From Xenophilus sp. Marseille-Q4582 (GTDB lineage: Bacteria > Pseudomonadota > Gammaproteobacteria > Burkholderiales > Burkholderiaceae_C), in assembly GCF_916700565.1 (NCBI RefSeq), contig NZ_CAKAKO010000006.1:62001-126000 (forward strand): a DNA stretch of 64,000 nt, written 5' to 3'. A model generated the notes under the pieces. It was not told the DNA's origin. It ran no database searches and saw only the letters and a list, made by a program, of their open reading frames with translations. How positions within the stretch are numbered: the stretch's first letter is position 1; each line of letters starts with the position of its first letter. Shown piece by piece: positions 7,419 through 16,014 of the stretch. Position numbers and translations under genes: made by a program.

Positions 7419-8384
7419 ATGAGCAACACCGCACTGCGCGCAGCAACCACCGGCCAAGTGGCCGCCCCCAAGACCCGCGAAGACAAAGTCGGCGACCTGA
7501 TCGTCGCCATGAAGCCGCAGATGGCCATGGCGCTACCCAAGCACCTGAACCCTGATCGCATGGCGCGCATCGTCCTGACCGAGATCCGCCGCGTGCCCAA
7601 GCTGGCCGAGTGCGGCCGGGACTCCCTGCTGGGCGCAGTCATGACCTGCAGCCAGTTGGGACTGGAGCCAGGCAACGGCCTGGGCCATGCCTACCTGCTG
7701 CCCTTCGACAAGCGCGCCAAGGTCAATGGCTCGTGGCAGACCGTGGGCATCGATTGCCAGCTGATCATCGGCTACCGCGGAATGATCGACCTGGCCCGCC
7801 GCAGCGGCCAGATCGTGAGCCTGAGCGCGCGCGCCGTGTTCACGAACGACCGCTTCAACTACCGCTTCGGCCTGGATGAGTCTATCGAGCACATCCCCGC
7901 TGACGGCGAGCGCGGCAACCTTACGCACGTGTACGCCGTGGCCAAGCTCAAGGACGGCGGTGTGCAGTTCGAAGTGATGAGCCGGGCCGAGATTGAGAAG
8001 GTGCGTGCCGCCAGCAAGGCCAAGGACAACGGCCCTTGGGTGACCCACTTCGAAGAGATGGCCAAGAAGACCGCCATCCGCCGCCTGTTCAAGTACCTGC
8101 CCGTCAGCATCGAGATGCAGCGCGCCGTGACCATCGACGAGCAGGGCGAGGCGGGCATCCGTCAAGACCACAACGTGATCGACATGGAAACGGGCGAGTA
8201 CGGGGCGCCGGCTGGTGAGCTGCCCGCCCCCGCAGGGGACCAACTCAGCTACGCCCAACTCGCCGACATGGTGACAAAGGCGACGACTGTGCCAGAAGCC
8301 GAAGCCGTCCTGGCCCAAGCGACGCACCTGCCTGAAGACCAGATGAACGACCTGCGCAAGCTCGCGGCCGAGCTGCCCTTCTGA
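7419..8384 (+). CDS. recT: RecT-family single-strand annealing protein
   Basis: 321 aa from the ATG at 7419. Core RecT segments visible: ALPKHLNPDRMARIVLTEIR near residue 40, the S-LGLEPG-LGHAYLLPF block (about 80-100), VDCQLIIGYRGMIDLARRSG (about 110-130), and the K-T-AIRRLFKYLP segment (about 215-230). Binds single-stranded DNA and anneals complementary strands, the partner of the preceding exonuclease. The C-terminal 70 residues are variable. Confidence 0.95.
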   Translation: MSNTALRAATTGQVAAPKTREDKVGDLIVAMKPQMAMALPKHLNPDRMARIVLTEIRRVPKLAECGRDSLLGAVMTCSQLGLEPGNGLGHAYLLPFDKRAKVNGSWQTVGIDCQLIIGYRGMIDLARRSGQIVSLSARAVFTNDRFNYRFGLDESIEHIPADGERGNLTHVYAVAKLKDGGVQFEVMSRAEIEKVRAASKAKDNGPWVTHFEEMAKKTAIRRLFKYLPVSIEMQRAVTIDEQGEAGIRQDHNVIDMETGEYGAPAGELPAPAGDQLSYAQLADMVTKATTVPEAEAVLAQATHLPEDQMNDLRKLAAELPF

Positions 8385-8485
8385 CCCCCTTTCGGCGCAG
8401 CGCCAGCCCGTCCGTCTCCTCCTATGCACCTTGGGCTGGCCCGCTTCGGCGGCGCCTCTTCTTTCCTTCCCACCTGGAGCCCTGA

Positions 8486-9085
8486 ATGTTCGAACTGACC
8501 ACCGCTACCAAGGCCAAGCTGTCCTCTGTCAACGTGCGCGCCGAACTGCACGGCAAGGAGCCCGTGCCGGCTGCTGACTTCAAGTTCACGGTCGACGCCG
8601 CCAACGAGGTGCTGAGCGAGTTCCACCCCATGCTGCGCGCGTTCCTGTACGCGAAGAGCGAAGCCAGCGAGTCGCCGCAAGGCTCGCTCGACGGCGTAGC
8701 CCCGGTGTCGGACCTCACCGCCCTGCGCTTCCCGAAGCTGGCCCCGCTCGCCTGGATGGTCGACCAGGCCGGCATGACGCTGACCGTGGACTATGGGCTC
8801 GGCGGCGAGTCGAACATCGAGCTGAGCGACTGCACGGCCACCGATTTCAGCATCAAGGCCAAGGAGGGCGGCACGGTTGAACTGACCTTCAAGGTGCAGA
8901 AGAGCCACCCCGACGAGCGCGCCATGGCCAAGCTGTGCGGCCTGGTCAAGCACGACGTGCACATCATCCTGACGGCTCCCGAGCAGACGCAAGAGCCGCT
9001 GGAGCAGCAGGACGAGCCGCGCAAGGACACGCGCCAGACGCCGGCCCAAGCCTTCGCCGCAGTCCTTGGGATGGACGAGGGCTGA
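8486..9085 (+). CDS. Conserved phage protein downstream of recT, unknown
   Basis: 199 aa, starting MFELTTATKAKLSSVNVRAE, beta-rich, with an acidic Gln/Pro C-terminal tail. GGAG lies upstream of the ATG. The position after an exonuclease/RecT pair suggests a role in phage recombination or single-stranded DNA handling, but no motif shows this. Confidence 0.7.
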   Translation: MFELTTATKAKLSSVNVRAELHGKEPVPAADFKFTVDAANEVLSEFHPMLRAFLYAKSEASESPQGSLDGVAPVSDLTALRFPKLAPLAWMVDQAGMTLTVDYGLGGESNIELSDCTATDFSIKAKEGGTVELTFKVQKSHPDERAMAKLCGLVKHDVHIILTAPEQTQEPLEQQDEPRKDTRQTPAQAFAAVLGMDEG

Positions 9086-9089
9086 GACC

Positions 9090-9590
9090 ATGCCGCCCGC
9101 CCCCGAACATGAAGCGCTGCGCCTTGCTGATGAGCTGGCCGACGTGATCGCTGACCTTGAGGCGTCATCGGATCGCGCGTACTGCGACTACATCGAGAAA
9201 ATGCGCCGCCCTGAATGCCTGGGATGGGAGCACAAGGTGAAAGTCGGGAAGTTCGGGGAGGATGAACTGACCGGCCACACTCGCGCTGGCGAGTTGCTCG
9301 GACGACACCGTGCGCTTGCCGATGCGTTGATCAAGTTGAAGCGCCTCCACGCCCTGGCCTCTGCATCTGCCTGCTGGCAGGACATCAGCACGGCGCCGAA
9401 GGATGGCAGAAGTGTCCTGCTGCTCGGTCGCAATGCTCGGCATGCAGACGGCTTTTGGGAGAAGAAGGCGTACGCCGGCAATGGCTGCTGGGTGTGGCCA
9501 TACGTCAAGGCCGAGCCCATCGCTTGGCAGCCTCTCCCTCCCTCGCCAGCCGCAGAGGCTGCCGCAGAGCGGGAGGTGGGCAATGGCTGA
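9090..9590 (+). CDS. Phage protein with C-terminal DUF551-like segment
   Basis: 166 aa. The N-terminal half is helical. The C-terminal half begins WQDISTAPKDGRSVLLLG and ends IAWQPLPPSP, the hallmark of DUF551-type phage proteins of unknown function. The next gene starts inside its last codons and carries the same type of domain. Confidence 0.65.
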   Translation: MPPAPEHEALRLADELADVIADLEASSDRAYCDYIEKMRRPECLGWEHKVKVGKFGEDELTGHTRAGELLGRHRALADALIKLKRLHALASASACWQDISTAPKDGRSVLLLGRNARHADGFWEKKAYAGNGCWVWPYVKAEPIAWQPLPPSPAAEAAAEREVGNG

Positions 9591-9795
9591 TGGATGGCTC
9601 AACACGCAGGACCATCTGCCATCTGAGAACGAGGTCGTCATGACCAAGATTGACGAGGGCGGTAGCGTCCGAAACGAACAGCGCCTCAAGCGCCAAGGCC
9701 GCCTCTGGTACTTCCCCGACGGCAGCATGTACGTCTACTACACCCCGACCCATTGGCGAGGACTTGCTACATGGGAGCAGAAGGAAAAGCCATGA
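9583..9795 (+). CDS. Small DUF551-like phage protein
   Basis: 70 aa, WLNTQDHLPSENEVVMTKI ... THWRGLATW: a compact DUF551-like domain. It overlaps the previous gene by 8 bases and the next by 4. Unknown function. Confidence 0.6.
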   Translation: MADGWLNTQDHLPSENEVVMTKIDEGGSVRNEQRLKRQGRLWYFPDGSMYVYYTPTHWRGLATWEQKEKP

Positions 9796-11117
9796 CCGAC
9801 AAAGCCTACCCTGAGCTGCCCCTTGCCGACTACTGGGGCTCTCAAGCATCGCCCGAAGACCTTCCCCTTTACACCGCCGACCAGATGCGCGCCTACTACG
9901 ACCTGGGCCGCCCCGCTGCGAGTGATCAGCTCGAAGTCGAGCACGAGGCAAAGCTGGCGGCCCTGCGACTGCAGGTTCACACGCTGACGCAGCGCCTTGA
10001 CGCGAAGAACAGCGAGCTGCGCATGATGCGCGAACGCCCCGCTGCGGGGTCGGGGATCAGTGATGAGCAGATCGCCGCTCTGCGCGACAAGCACGGCATC
10101 ACGTCCAACGGGCGTGGCGTCCAGGCATTCGAACAGGTGCGCGCCTTCGTCCAGGACATCCTCGCCTCCCGCCCCGCCCCTGCGACGGTGGGCGAGATCG
10201 AGGCAGCGCTTGAGGCAGTGGCAGTGGCGCGCTACAAGGTCGTCCCCGCGCACAGCAGCATGTTCTGGTCGCATGCAGTGGTGGCAGGCGATGGCACGCA
10301 GCAGCTCTACACCGGCCGCGAGGTTGAGTGCCAGAACATGGCCGCCAAGTTCACCGGCGCGTTTCTGGATGGTGCGTTCCTCGCACTGCGCCCCGCTGCG
10401 GGGTCGGGGATCAGCGATGCAGCAGTGCAGGCGCTGGAGTCTATTGCCGCCATGACCTTCGACCGATGGAGCGAAGGCTATCGAGCCGGCCAGATCGCCA
10501 TCGCAGCCCTGGACAAACTTCGTGTGCAGACCACGGAGTGGGGACCAGCACCTGTTGGCAATGAGGCAGATGAGCCGAGGTCACTTGCTGATCGCCTCGA
10601 TCTGATGGCTGATGCGCAAGCTGCCGGCAGCACGGCGCAATCTGACCTTTATGCCGCTGCCACGGTGTGGCGCAAGCATTTGCGTGGTCAGCCCGCCCCC
10701 ACACAGGCGGATAGCGCGCCGCCGAGTGCGCAGGGCGCACCGTGTGATCGCGAGGACTTCGCGTGGCTGGTCGTGCAGGAGGCATGCGAGACGGAGCCAG
10801 CAGACGAAGACGATCCGGAGTGCATCCGCATCTTGCGTCGCGATCTGAAAACCGCCGTGCTTGCAGCATTCCTGCGCGCTCCGAAGAGCAAGGCCGCGTT
10901 TGCCGCGCCAGGCGATGAGGCGCAGTTGCTGGCCGATGCGGAGCGGTATCGCTGGCTGCGGGACAACTGGGGATATGTGAGCGAGACATACACCGGCAGC
11001 GGGCCGCAGGTCGAAAGCGTGTACCTCGTCAGCAAAGACGACGGCTGGGACACCGATCCGGACAGCCTTGACGCCGCAATCGACGCTGCCCGTCAGGGCG
11101 AAGGGGGTGCGGAATGA
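9792..11117 (+). CDS. Mosaic phage protein built of repeated modules
   Basis: 441 aa, unknown function. The motif RPAAGSGIS occurs twice (about residues 85-95 and 203-213), each time joining different blocks, and encoded by a perfect 26-bp repeat. A coiled-coil stretch (about 45-80) and a C-terminal block with RYRWLRDNWG then DAAIDAARQ, a segment found at the ends of several phage hypotheticals and partly echoed in the next gene. This looks like a gene assembled by swapping modules at a GC-rich linker. Confidence 0.6.
   Translation: MTDKAYPELPLADYWGSQASPEDLPLYTADQMRAYYDLGRPAASDQLEVEHEAKLAALRLQVHTLTQRLDAKNSELRMMRERPAAGSGISDEQIAALRDKHGITSNGRGVQAFEQVRAFVQDILASRPAPATVGEIEAALEAVAVARYKVVPAHSSMFWSHAVVAGDGTQQLYTGREVECQNMAAKFTGAFLDGAFLALRPAAGSGISDAAVQALESIAAMTFDRWSEGYRAGQIAIAALDKLRVQTTEWGPAPVGNEADEPRSLADRLDLMADAQAAGSTAQSDLYAAATVWRKHLRGQPAPTQADSAPPSAQGAPCDREDFAWLVVQEACETEPADEDDPECIRILRRDLKTAVLAAFLRAPKSKAAFAAPGDEAQLLADAERYRWLRDNWGYVSETYTGSGPQVESVYLVSKDDGWDTDPDSLDAAIDAARQGEGGAE
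10035..10060 (+). repeat. 26-bp intragenic direct repeat, copy 1
   Basis: Identical to 10389-10414. Contains the palindrome CCCCGCTGCGGGG-like core and encodes RPAAGSGIS in the same frame in both places. Confidence 0.85.
10389..10414 (+). repeat. 26-bp intragenic direct repeat, copy 2
   Basis: Identical to 10035-10060; a shorter related piece (CGCCCCGCTGCG) is at about 9909-9920. Confidence 0.85.
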
Positions 11118-11605
11118 AGATGGCACGCGCAGACGAGAACGATCTGAAGGCGGCGCTCGATGTGTCACGCATCATCGAGGATCTGGAGCGTGGGTACATG
11201 CCTGGCCAGGACGACGAGGGAGTCGAATTTTTCGACCGAGACGACGCCGATCAGTGCCGGCGTGCATTGGCGGCGATCCTCGATGCAGCCGACCAGGGCA
11301 GCATGTTTCGAGTCACGTTCGGCATGACCGTGGTGCTGGACCCGCGCAACAAGGTCGTCGATCCTGACGCCGACACGTTGGAAATCCACCCGGACCACGA
11401 GCGCAATGCGGAAGACGCGGCGCGGTGGCGACACATCCGCCGCAAGCTGTGCCTGACCGGCAACGGCGACGGGACATGCGCTATGCATGCAATCAATCTT
11501 CCTGCGGCCATCCAAGGTTGGCCGGAGCCGGAACAAGTGGCCGAGTTTTGCGACGCCGCAATCGACGCCGCACTGCGCGCAAACATCGGGGAGAAGATGC
11601 CATGA
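11114..11605 (+). CDS. Phage protein, unknown
   Basis: 163 aa, acidic. The C-terminal third (RNAEDAARWRHIRRKL ... FCDAAIDAALRA) repeats the layout of the C-terminus of the preceding 441-aa protein. ATGA overlaps on both sides. Function unknown. Confidence 0.6.
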   Translation: MKMARADENDLKAALDVSRIIEDLERGYMPGQDDEGVEFFDRDDADQCRRALAAILDAADQGSMFRVTFGMTVVLDPRNKVVDPDADTLEIHPDHERNAEDAARWRHIRRKLCLTGNGDGTCAMHAINLPAAIQGWPEPEQVAEFCDAAIDAALRANIGEKMP

Positions 11606-11808
11606 CGGACGCCACCACCCCCGTCGCATGGCGCTGGCGCTGGAAGGATTTGCCGGACGCCGGATGGCAATTGAGCAGCGTGGGCGGATGGCGCGAAACC
11701 GAGCACATCGACGCGCAACCGCTGTACCTGCATCCGCCACATCAGCCAAAACGCACCGTCACCTACGTCTGCCCGGTGTGCGCGGCCAGCCTGGAGCGCC
11801 AGGAATGA
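11602..11808 (+). CDS. Small phage protein with PVAW motif and Cys pair
   Basis: 68 aa. PVAWRWRW near the start and QPLYLHPP in the middle are typical of short phage hypotheticals. A CPVC pair near the C-terminus could bind metal, but no second pair exists. Coupled to both neighbours. Confidence 0.55.
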   Translation: MTDATTPVAWRWRWKDLPDAGWQLSSVGGWRETEHIDAQPLYLHPPHQPKRTVTYVCPVCAASLERQE

Positions 11809-12500
11809 CACCTGACATTCGCGCGGCCAGCAGGCTCACCAGCGACCCCACGCGCGTGATGTGGTTCGACGTTGGCCAGGTGCCCGAATACTCTGCTGAT
11901 CGCCCCGTCGACGCAGAGCGGTTGATGCATCCACCGTTCGACCGTTGCGCCATCTGTGGGCGGGATGCGGACGGAGATCTATTCGTGCTGACAACCACAG
12001 AAGGCCACAACAGCCTGGCCATCGCGGGACTGACAAGGGCGCGCGCCGGCATCGTCTACATGGATGCGTTCGCCATCATGCGGTTGGAAGATGGATCACT
12101 CGCGCTGCATCGAGCGAGTGACGAAACCCAGGCCCGTGCCGCCGTGGTGATGGTGGATGAATGGCTCACACGCCTGGACACATCGGGCCTCAGTGGTTAT
12201 CAGCCCGTGATAACAGAGCACCCCATCAACCGCGAGCGCATGCGCAAGGGCAAGCGCCCGATTCACTACACATGGCGCACTGTCGTCGTGCAGCCCAGCA
12301 GGCCATCAACCCCGCAGGGCGGAACGCACGCAAGTCCGCGCGCACACGACCGGCGCGGGCACTGGCGCAGGCATCCGGGCGGGAAGTTGGTGTGGGTCAA
12401 GTCATGCCGCGTCGGCGACGAGAGCGCGGGCGCGGTTTTCAAGGACTACAGGATTTCACATGGCAGTGATACTCACAAAACACCCGCCAGCCACCATTGA
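11805..12500 (+). CDS. Phage protein with possible zinc-binding pair, unknown
   Basis: 231 aa. CAIC (about 46-49) in an otherwise mixed fold; the basic C-terminal segment contains RRGHWRRHPGGKLVWVKSCR, a recurring pattern in phage proteins of unknown role. The last 41 bases overlap the next gene in another frame. Confidence 0.55.
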   Translation: MTPDIRAASRLTSDPTRVMWFDVGQVPEYSADRPVDAERLMHPPFDRCAICGRDADGDLFVLTTTEGHNSLAIAGLTRARAGIVYMDAFAIMRLEDGSLALHRASDETQARAAVVMVDEWLTRLDTSGLSGYQPVITEHPINRERMRKGKRPIHYTWRTVVVQPSRPSTPQGGTHASPRAHDRRGHWRRHPGGKLVWVKSCRVGDESAGAVFKDYRISHGSDTHKTPASHH

Positions 12501-12888
12501 ATGCATCACTGCATTCTCGAGATGGTTTGGTCTCTCTCCGCTCGATTCTGACATCGACATTCAGACCGATGTGGCGTGGGACCACTGGCAGCACGCATGG
12601 CACGCCGCGAAGCGCGACAGTGACCGCGAGCAGGCCGAGAACGCCACGCTACAAGCGGCATGGCGCATTGCGGACGAAGCAAGCCGCGAATTGGTAGAGG
12701 GCCACGGCATGCGCGTCGATCACGTCACGATCAGCTTGGATGCTGATGAGATCGCATCCGCGCCAGCGCTGGAGGAGGCCATCGACTACCTCGAGAACCG
12801 TGGCATTGCCACTCGGATGGATGCGCCGGACGAGGTGCTGGTGATTTTCGAAAACGTGGCGCCCGGCGCGGGAGGGGGTGGGCGATGA
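12460..12888 (+). CDS. Phage protein, unknown
   Basis: 142 aa. Tryptophan-rich N-terminal helix (WDHWQHAWHAAKRD), a helical centre, then a short alpha/beta C-terminal half. Overlaps the next gene by 4 bases. No family recognised. Confidence 0.5.
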   Translation: MAVILTKHPPATIECITAFSRWFGLSPLDSDIDIQTDVAWDHWQHAWHAAKRDSDREQAENATLQAAWRIADEASRELVEGHGMRVDHVTISLDADEIASAPALEEAIDYLENRGIATRMDAPDEVLVIFENVAPGAGGGGR

Positions 12889-13115
12889 GCGAAACCGAGT
12901 TGATGGAGCGCCTGGACAAGATGACCAGCGCCGTGCACCTGATGGCCAAGGCCCTGGGAACGCGCTTGGATCGCGCTCAGCTGGCCGAGCGCATGGGAAT
13001 CCACCGGAACACGCTCCGACACCGCTTGGCCACGGACAAGTCGATCCCACGGCCCGGAACTGACGGGAAGTGGCTGCTCAGCGAGATCGTGGACTGGGAG
13101 CAGCGCCGCCGCTGA
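12885..13115 (+). CDS. Helix-turn-helix protein, candidate excisionase
   Basis: 76 aa. HTH in RAQLAERMGIHRNTLRHRLA (about residues 29-48), then a GKWLLSEIVDWEQ end typical of small excisionase/AlpA-like winged-helix proteins. Last gene of the rightward operon and convergent with the integrase, overlapping its 3' end by 38 bp, which suits a recombination directionality factor. No experimental proof is available from sequence. Confidence 0.6.
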   Translation: MSETELMERLDKMTSAVHLMAKALGTRLDRAQLAERMGIHRNTLRHRLATDKSIPRPGTDGKWLLSEIVDWEQRRR

Positions 13116-14103
13116 GGCGCTTTGCGATCTGGCTGCCGGTCGGGTTGTAGTAGGTGAGCGCGCGCGTGGTGGCCGCCCAGCCGAAGATCTTGCACAGGTC
13201 CAGCACGTCCACCTTGCGCGCCAGCCGAGTAGCCGCGGTGTGCCGGGCATCGTGGAAGGTGAACCCCTCCAGGCCGGCCCGCTCGCGGTACTTGCGGAAC
13301 ATGGCATCCAGGCTGCGCGCGGGGATGCCGAACACCAACACCTCATCGAAGCCCTTCATGCGCTCGATCACTCGCGCAGCCTCGGGCGTCAGCGGCACCT
13401 GGCGCGCCCTCCCCGTCTTCGTCCGGTTGGCGTGCAGCAGCACGTGGTCGACGCGCACATCGGCCCACTCCAGTCCGCACAGTTCACCCGCTCGCATGCC
13501 CGTCTGCAATGCCGCCACGAAGCAGTGGCCTACCGCTTGGCGCACACTGCGGACGGGCCGCTTCATGGACCAGTCCAGTGCGCGGAGTAGGCGCCGCGTC
13601 TCGTGCGGTTGGATGATGCGCTCCCGATGAGGTGCAGCTGCGGGCTTGCGCACATCCCGAATCGGGTTCGTTGCCAGCCAGCGCCACTCGCGCCGCGCCA
13701 CCTCCAGCACATCGGCCAGAAGCACCATGTCGCGGATCACCGCGCCGTTCGACCGGATCTTGAGGCGAGCATCGCGCCAGGCGGCCAGATGCTCGCTGGT
13801 CAGGTCCGACAGCAGTACCTTGGCGGGAAAGTCCGGGTGCTTCTTGAACGCCTCGAAGCGCAGAAGCTCTTTCGTCTCGCCGCGCTTACGGGGGGAGACT
13901 TCTTCGCCGTACCTGTCCAGGGCATCTGCGACAGTGCGGACCTCGCCTGCCCGGCCAGAGCGGACAGCCAGCAGTTCAGCCTTGCGGCGGGCCGCCCACT
14001 CGGTCGCCTCGCGCTTAGTGTTGAAGGTGCCCGCGTCGCGCTCGCCACGCACTTCGATCTGCACGCGCCACGTGCCGGCGGCTGTCTGCTTGGGGGTTGC
14101 CAC
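13078..14103 (-). CDS. int: Tyrosine-recombinase integrase of prophage A
   Basis: 341 aa. N-terminal arm-binding/SAM-like core domain (about 1-160), catalytic domain with the first Arg in GMRAGELCGLEW, HDARHTAATRLA (the H-x-x-R box) and the nucleophile Tyr319 in TYYNPTG. Catalyses site-specific integration, here presumably at the tRNA-Leu 3' end 145 bp away. Reads away from the tRNA toward the phage. Confidence 0.93.
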   Translation of the reverse strand: MATPKQTAAGTWRVQIEVRGERDAGTFNTKREATEWAARRKAELLAVRSGRAGEVRTVADALDRYGEEVSPRKRGETKELLRFEAFKKHPDFPAKVLLSDLTSEHLAAWRDARLKIRSNGAVIRDMVLLADVLEVARREWRWLATNPIRDVRKPAAAPHRERIIQPHETRRLLRALDWSMKRPVRSVRQAVGHCFVAALQTGMRAGELCGLEWADVRVDHVLLHANRTKTGRARQVPLTPEAARVIERMKGFDEVLVFGIPARSLDAMFRKYRERAGLEGFTFHDARHTAATRLARKVDVLDLCKIFGWAATTRALTYYNPTGSQIAKRLSGGAAPSPRSR

Positions 14104-14247
14104 GATTGGGGGGAGTTCTGGGGGGAAATTGGGGGCGTCCGTTGTGCAAAGGCTTGCAGCGGGCGCACTGTATCACCCCTGCCAGTGCCTTAACCCCTTG
14201 ATTTTGTGCAGATCAATGCCAGCGTTGCACTGGCCTGCATTCATCTC

Positions 14248-14340
14248 TGGTGCCCGGAGCGGGGATCGAACCCGCATGCCCCTTCGCAGGAAAGCGGCGG
14301 ATTTTAAGTCCGCAGTGTCTACCAGTTTCACCATCCGGGC
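14248..14340 (-). tRNA. tRNA-Leu (anticodon TAA)
   Basis: Host-type tRNA: 7-bp acceptor stem GCCCGGA/TCCGGGC, long variable arm, anticodon TAA in the GGACTTAAAATCC stem-loop, and encoded CCA (14248-14250). Its 3' end faces the integrase of prophage A. Confidence 0.95.
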
Positions 14341-14366
14341 GTCCGGGGGATGGACGACGATAACCC

Positions 14367-14415
14367 AAAAAACGGAACAGCCCCGTTCACCGGGATCGCC
14401 GTTGAACGGGGCTGT
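14367..14415 (-). terminator. Terminator left behind by the split tRNA-Cys
   Basis: 13-bp inverted repeat (14377-14389 and 14403-14415) with a 13-base loop followed, reading leftward, by a run of six T. It lies directly downstream of where the tRNA-Cys 3' end originally was. Confidence 0.75.
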
Positions 14416-14425
14416 CCGAAGAAAG

Positions 14426-14471
14426 TGGAGGCGCGAACCAGAGTCGAACTGGTCTAACCGGATTTGCAATC
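14426..14471. repeat. attL core: 46-bp direct repeat from tRNA-Cys 3' half
   Basis: Identical base for base to 57320-57365. It is the 3' half of tRNA-Cys, from the CCA through the anticodon loop, without the 5' half, i.e. the fragment displaced by integration of the N4-like prophage. Confidence 0.92.
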
Positions 14472-14567
14472 GGAAATCCCCTATGCAAATCAACATCTTA
14501 CGACGCCGCTACCCGGATCGCTCCCCAACTCTCGGGCAGTGAGCCCAGATGATACCTCCTCATATGA

Positions 14568-14588
14568 AGTGCCCTCCGGGCACTCTTT
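14568..14588 (+). terminator. GC-rich hairpin followed by T run
   Basis: Stem AGTGCCC / GGGCACT (14568-14574 and 14578-14584) with a 3-base loop, then CTTTT. Most likely the terminator of the transcript that came before attP in the free phage. Confidence 0.6.
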
Positions 14589-14632
14589 TGGTGCGCCCAT
14601 GCGCAGCAGAAAACCAACCACAGACAAACACC

Positions 14633-14842
14633 ATGAAAGTTCTCAAAGCGCTGATCAACAGCGCCAATCCCTTCCGTCAGATGAGCGCGGAGGAAAAGGT
14701 CAAACGCCTGCTGGCGGAAGCCGAACACCAGCTCATTGATTACACCGAAACAGCTGCTCTTTCCCAAAAGATGGCTGAGTTCTACGAAGAGCGTATTCAG
14801 CGCTTGAAAAGCGCAACAACGCAATCTCAACAAATCCAGTGA
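14633..14842 (+). CDS. Small helical phage protein, unknown
   Basis: 69 aa, starting MKVLKALINSANPFRQMSAE, predicted as one long helix pair (KVKRLLAEAEHQLIDYTETA). First phage gene after attL. No known family. Confidence 0.55.
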   Translation: MKVLKALINSANPFRQMSAEEKVKRLLAEAEHQLIDYTETAALSQKMAEFYEERIQRLKSATTQSQQIQ

Positions 14843-14904
14843 AATTGGATTAAACCCAGTTGCGCATTCTGCGCTTCTTCGGTTTCTTGAATTACATAGG
14901 AATT

Positions 14905-16011
14905 ATGGAAGCGCACGAACACGCACTCTCCAAAGCAAAGATTGCTTTGATGCAAAAGCCCGATTCGGTATTCTTTGCGACAGTCTGTTTTAGCCTGGCG
15001 CATGAATTCGACACCGGCATTCCCACAGCAGCAACTAACGGAGCGAAGGTTCGGTACAACCCGGAATTCTTCATGCAGCTCAATGCCGATGAACGGCTTT
15101 TCCTCGTACTGCATGAAACGCTTCACGTTGCCTATTTGCACATGGGTCGCCGTAATGGCAGAGACCCTTATGCATGGAATGCGGCTTGCGATTACGTCAT
15201 CAATTTGATGCTCGTGGACCGTGGCTTCAAAATGCCTAAAGACGGTCTTCTCGATGAGAAATATCGGGGAATGTCGGCAGAACAAGTCTACAACTCGTTC
15301 CCCAAGGACGAAGACTTCAGTGACGTGATGAACGACTTGGAAGAGTCTGCAGATCTGGGAGCCGCAAAAGAGGTTGAAGAAAAGGTGACGCAAATCGTCA
15401 TGCGGGCAGCAATGCAGTCCGCAATGATGGGAGATAAGCCGGGAACAATTCCAGGAGACATCCAGGTCATGCTCAATAACCTGGTTGACCCGAAATTGCC
15501 TTGGCAAATGATCCTGCGCAAATACCTTCAAAAGTACGCCAAGAGCGATTACACGCTGCGCAAGCCTAGACGCCGCTATTTGCCCAAACTCTTTCTGCCT
15601 GGCCTTCTGAACGAAGCAATGGTTGATTTTTCAGTCGCTGTTGATTGTTCAGGATCTGTTTCCGACGCTGAATTCACTCACATGGTTTCCGAAGTCAATT
15701 CGGCCATGCGGGTACTCAAGCCCGGAAAAATCACAATGGTGCCTTTCGACACGGTGATCCGGGAAGTCACTCCGATCAAGAACCTCACTGAATTGCGCAA
15801 ATGCAGTTTCACAGGCAGGGGTGGCACTAACATCACGCCGGTGCTTGATTGGGCGATTCAAGAAAAGCCGCAACTGCTGCTCATCTTTACTGACGGCTAT
15901 TTCAATATGCCGCGCAATATCAGGCCCAGATCCGACGTTATCTGGCTGATTCACAACAACAAGAATTTCACCGCTCCGTTTGGAAAGGTGATTCACTATC
16001 AATTGGAATAG
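14905..16011 (+). CDS. DUF2201-type metallopeptidase-like / VWA protein (N4 gp25-like)
   Basis: 368 aa from the ATG at 14905. N-terminal putative metallopeptidase domain with the zinc motif HETLH (70-74) and ACDYVIN; C-terminal VWA domain with the MIDAS motif in VAVDCSGSVSDAEF (near residue 245), then a Thr in GRGGTNI and DG in FTDGYF. Such proteins pair with MoxR-type AAA+ ATPases to remodel protein complexes; in N4 the ATPase and this gene are adjacent. Here the partner ATPase is at 52883-53911, at the other end of the prophage, as expected if attP lies between them. Confidence 0.85.
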   Translation: MEAHEHALSKAKIALMQKPDSVFFATVCFSLAHEFDTGIPTAATNGAKVRYNPEFFMQLNADERLFLVLHETLHVAYLHMGRRNGRDPYAWNAACDYVINLMLVDRGFKMPKDGLLDEKYRGMSAEQVYNSFPKDEDFSDVMNDLEESADLGAAKEVEEKVTQIVMRAAMQSAMMGDKPGTIPGDIQVMLNNLVDPKLPWQMILRKYLQKYAKSDYTLRKPRRRYLPKLFLPGLLNEAMVDFSVAVDCSGSVSDAEFTHMVSEVNSAMRVLKPGKITMVPFDTVIREVTPIKNLTELRKCSFTGRGGTNITPVLDWAIQEKPQLLLIFTDGYFNMPRNIRPRSDVIWLIHNNKNFTAPFGKVIHYQLE

Positions 16012-16014
16012 AAA

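Larger units (their letters stand above)
1..14247. mobile_element. Lambdoid-type prophage A (integrase-proximal part) at tRNA-Leu
   Basis: Contiguous phage module: replication protein and HNH gene leftward, divergent Cro/CI pair, rightward recombination operon (YqaJ exonuclease plus RecT), many overlapping small genes, and an integrase that starts about 145 bp from the 3' end of tRNA-Leu. No structural genes are inside the window; they would lie beyond the left edge. The attachment core is inferred to be the tRNA-Leu 3' end, but the second copy is outside the window. Confidence 0.85.

Noticed and set aside
6199-7446. 415-aa open frame on the minus strand
   Set aside because: Antisense shadow of the YqaJ exonuclease gene, with composition typical of high-G+C shadows (Val/Leu/His/Gln).
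14568-14584. 7-bp stem with 3-base loop considered as an N4-type hairpin promoter
   Set aside because: It is followed by a T run and no start codon at a suitable distance; a terminator is the simpler reading. The same holds for the hairpin at 28889-28915.
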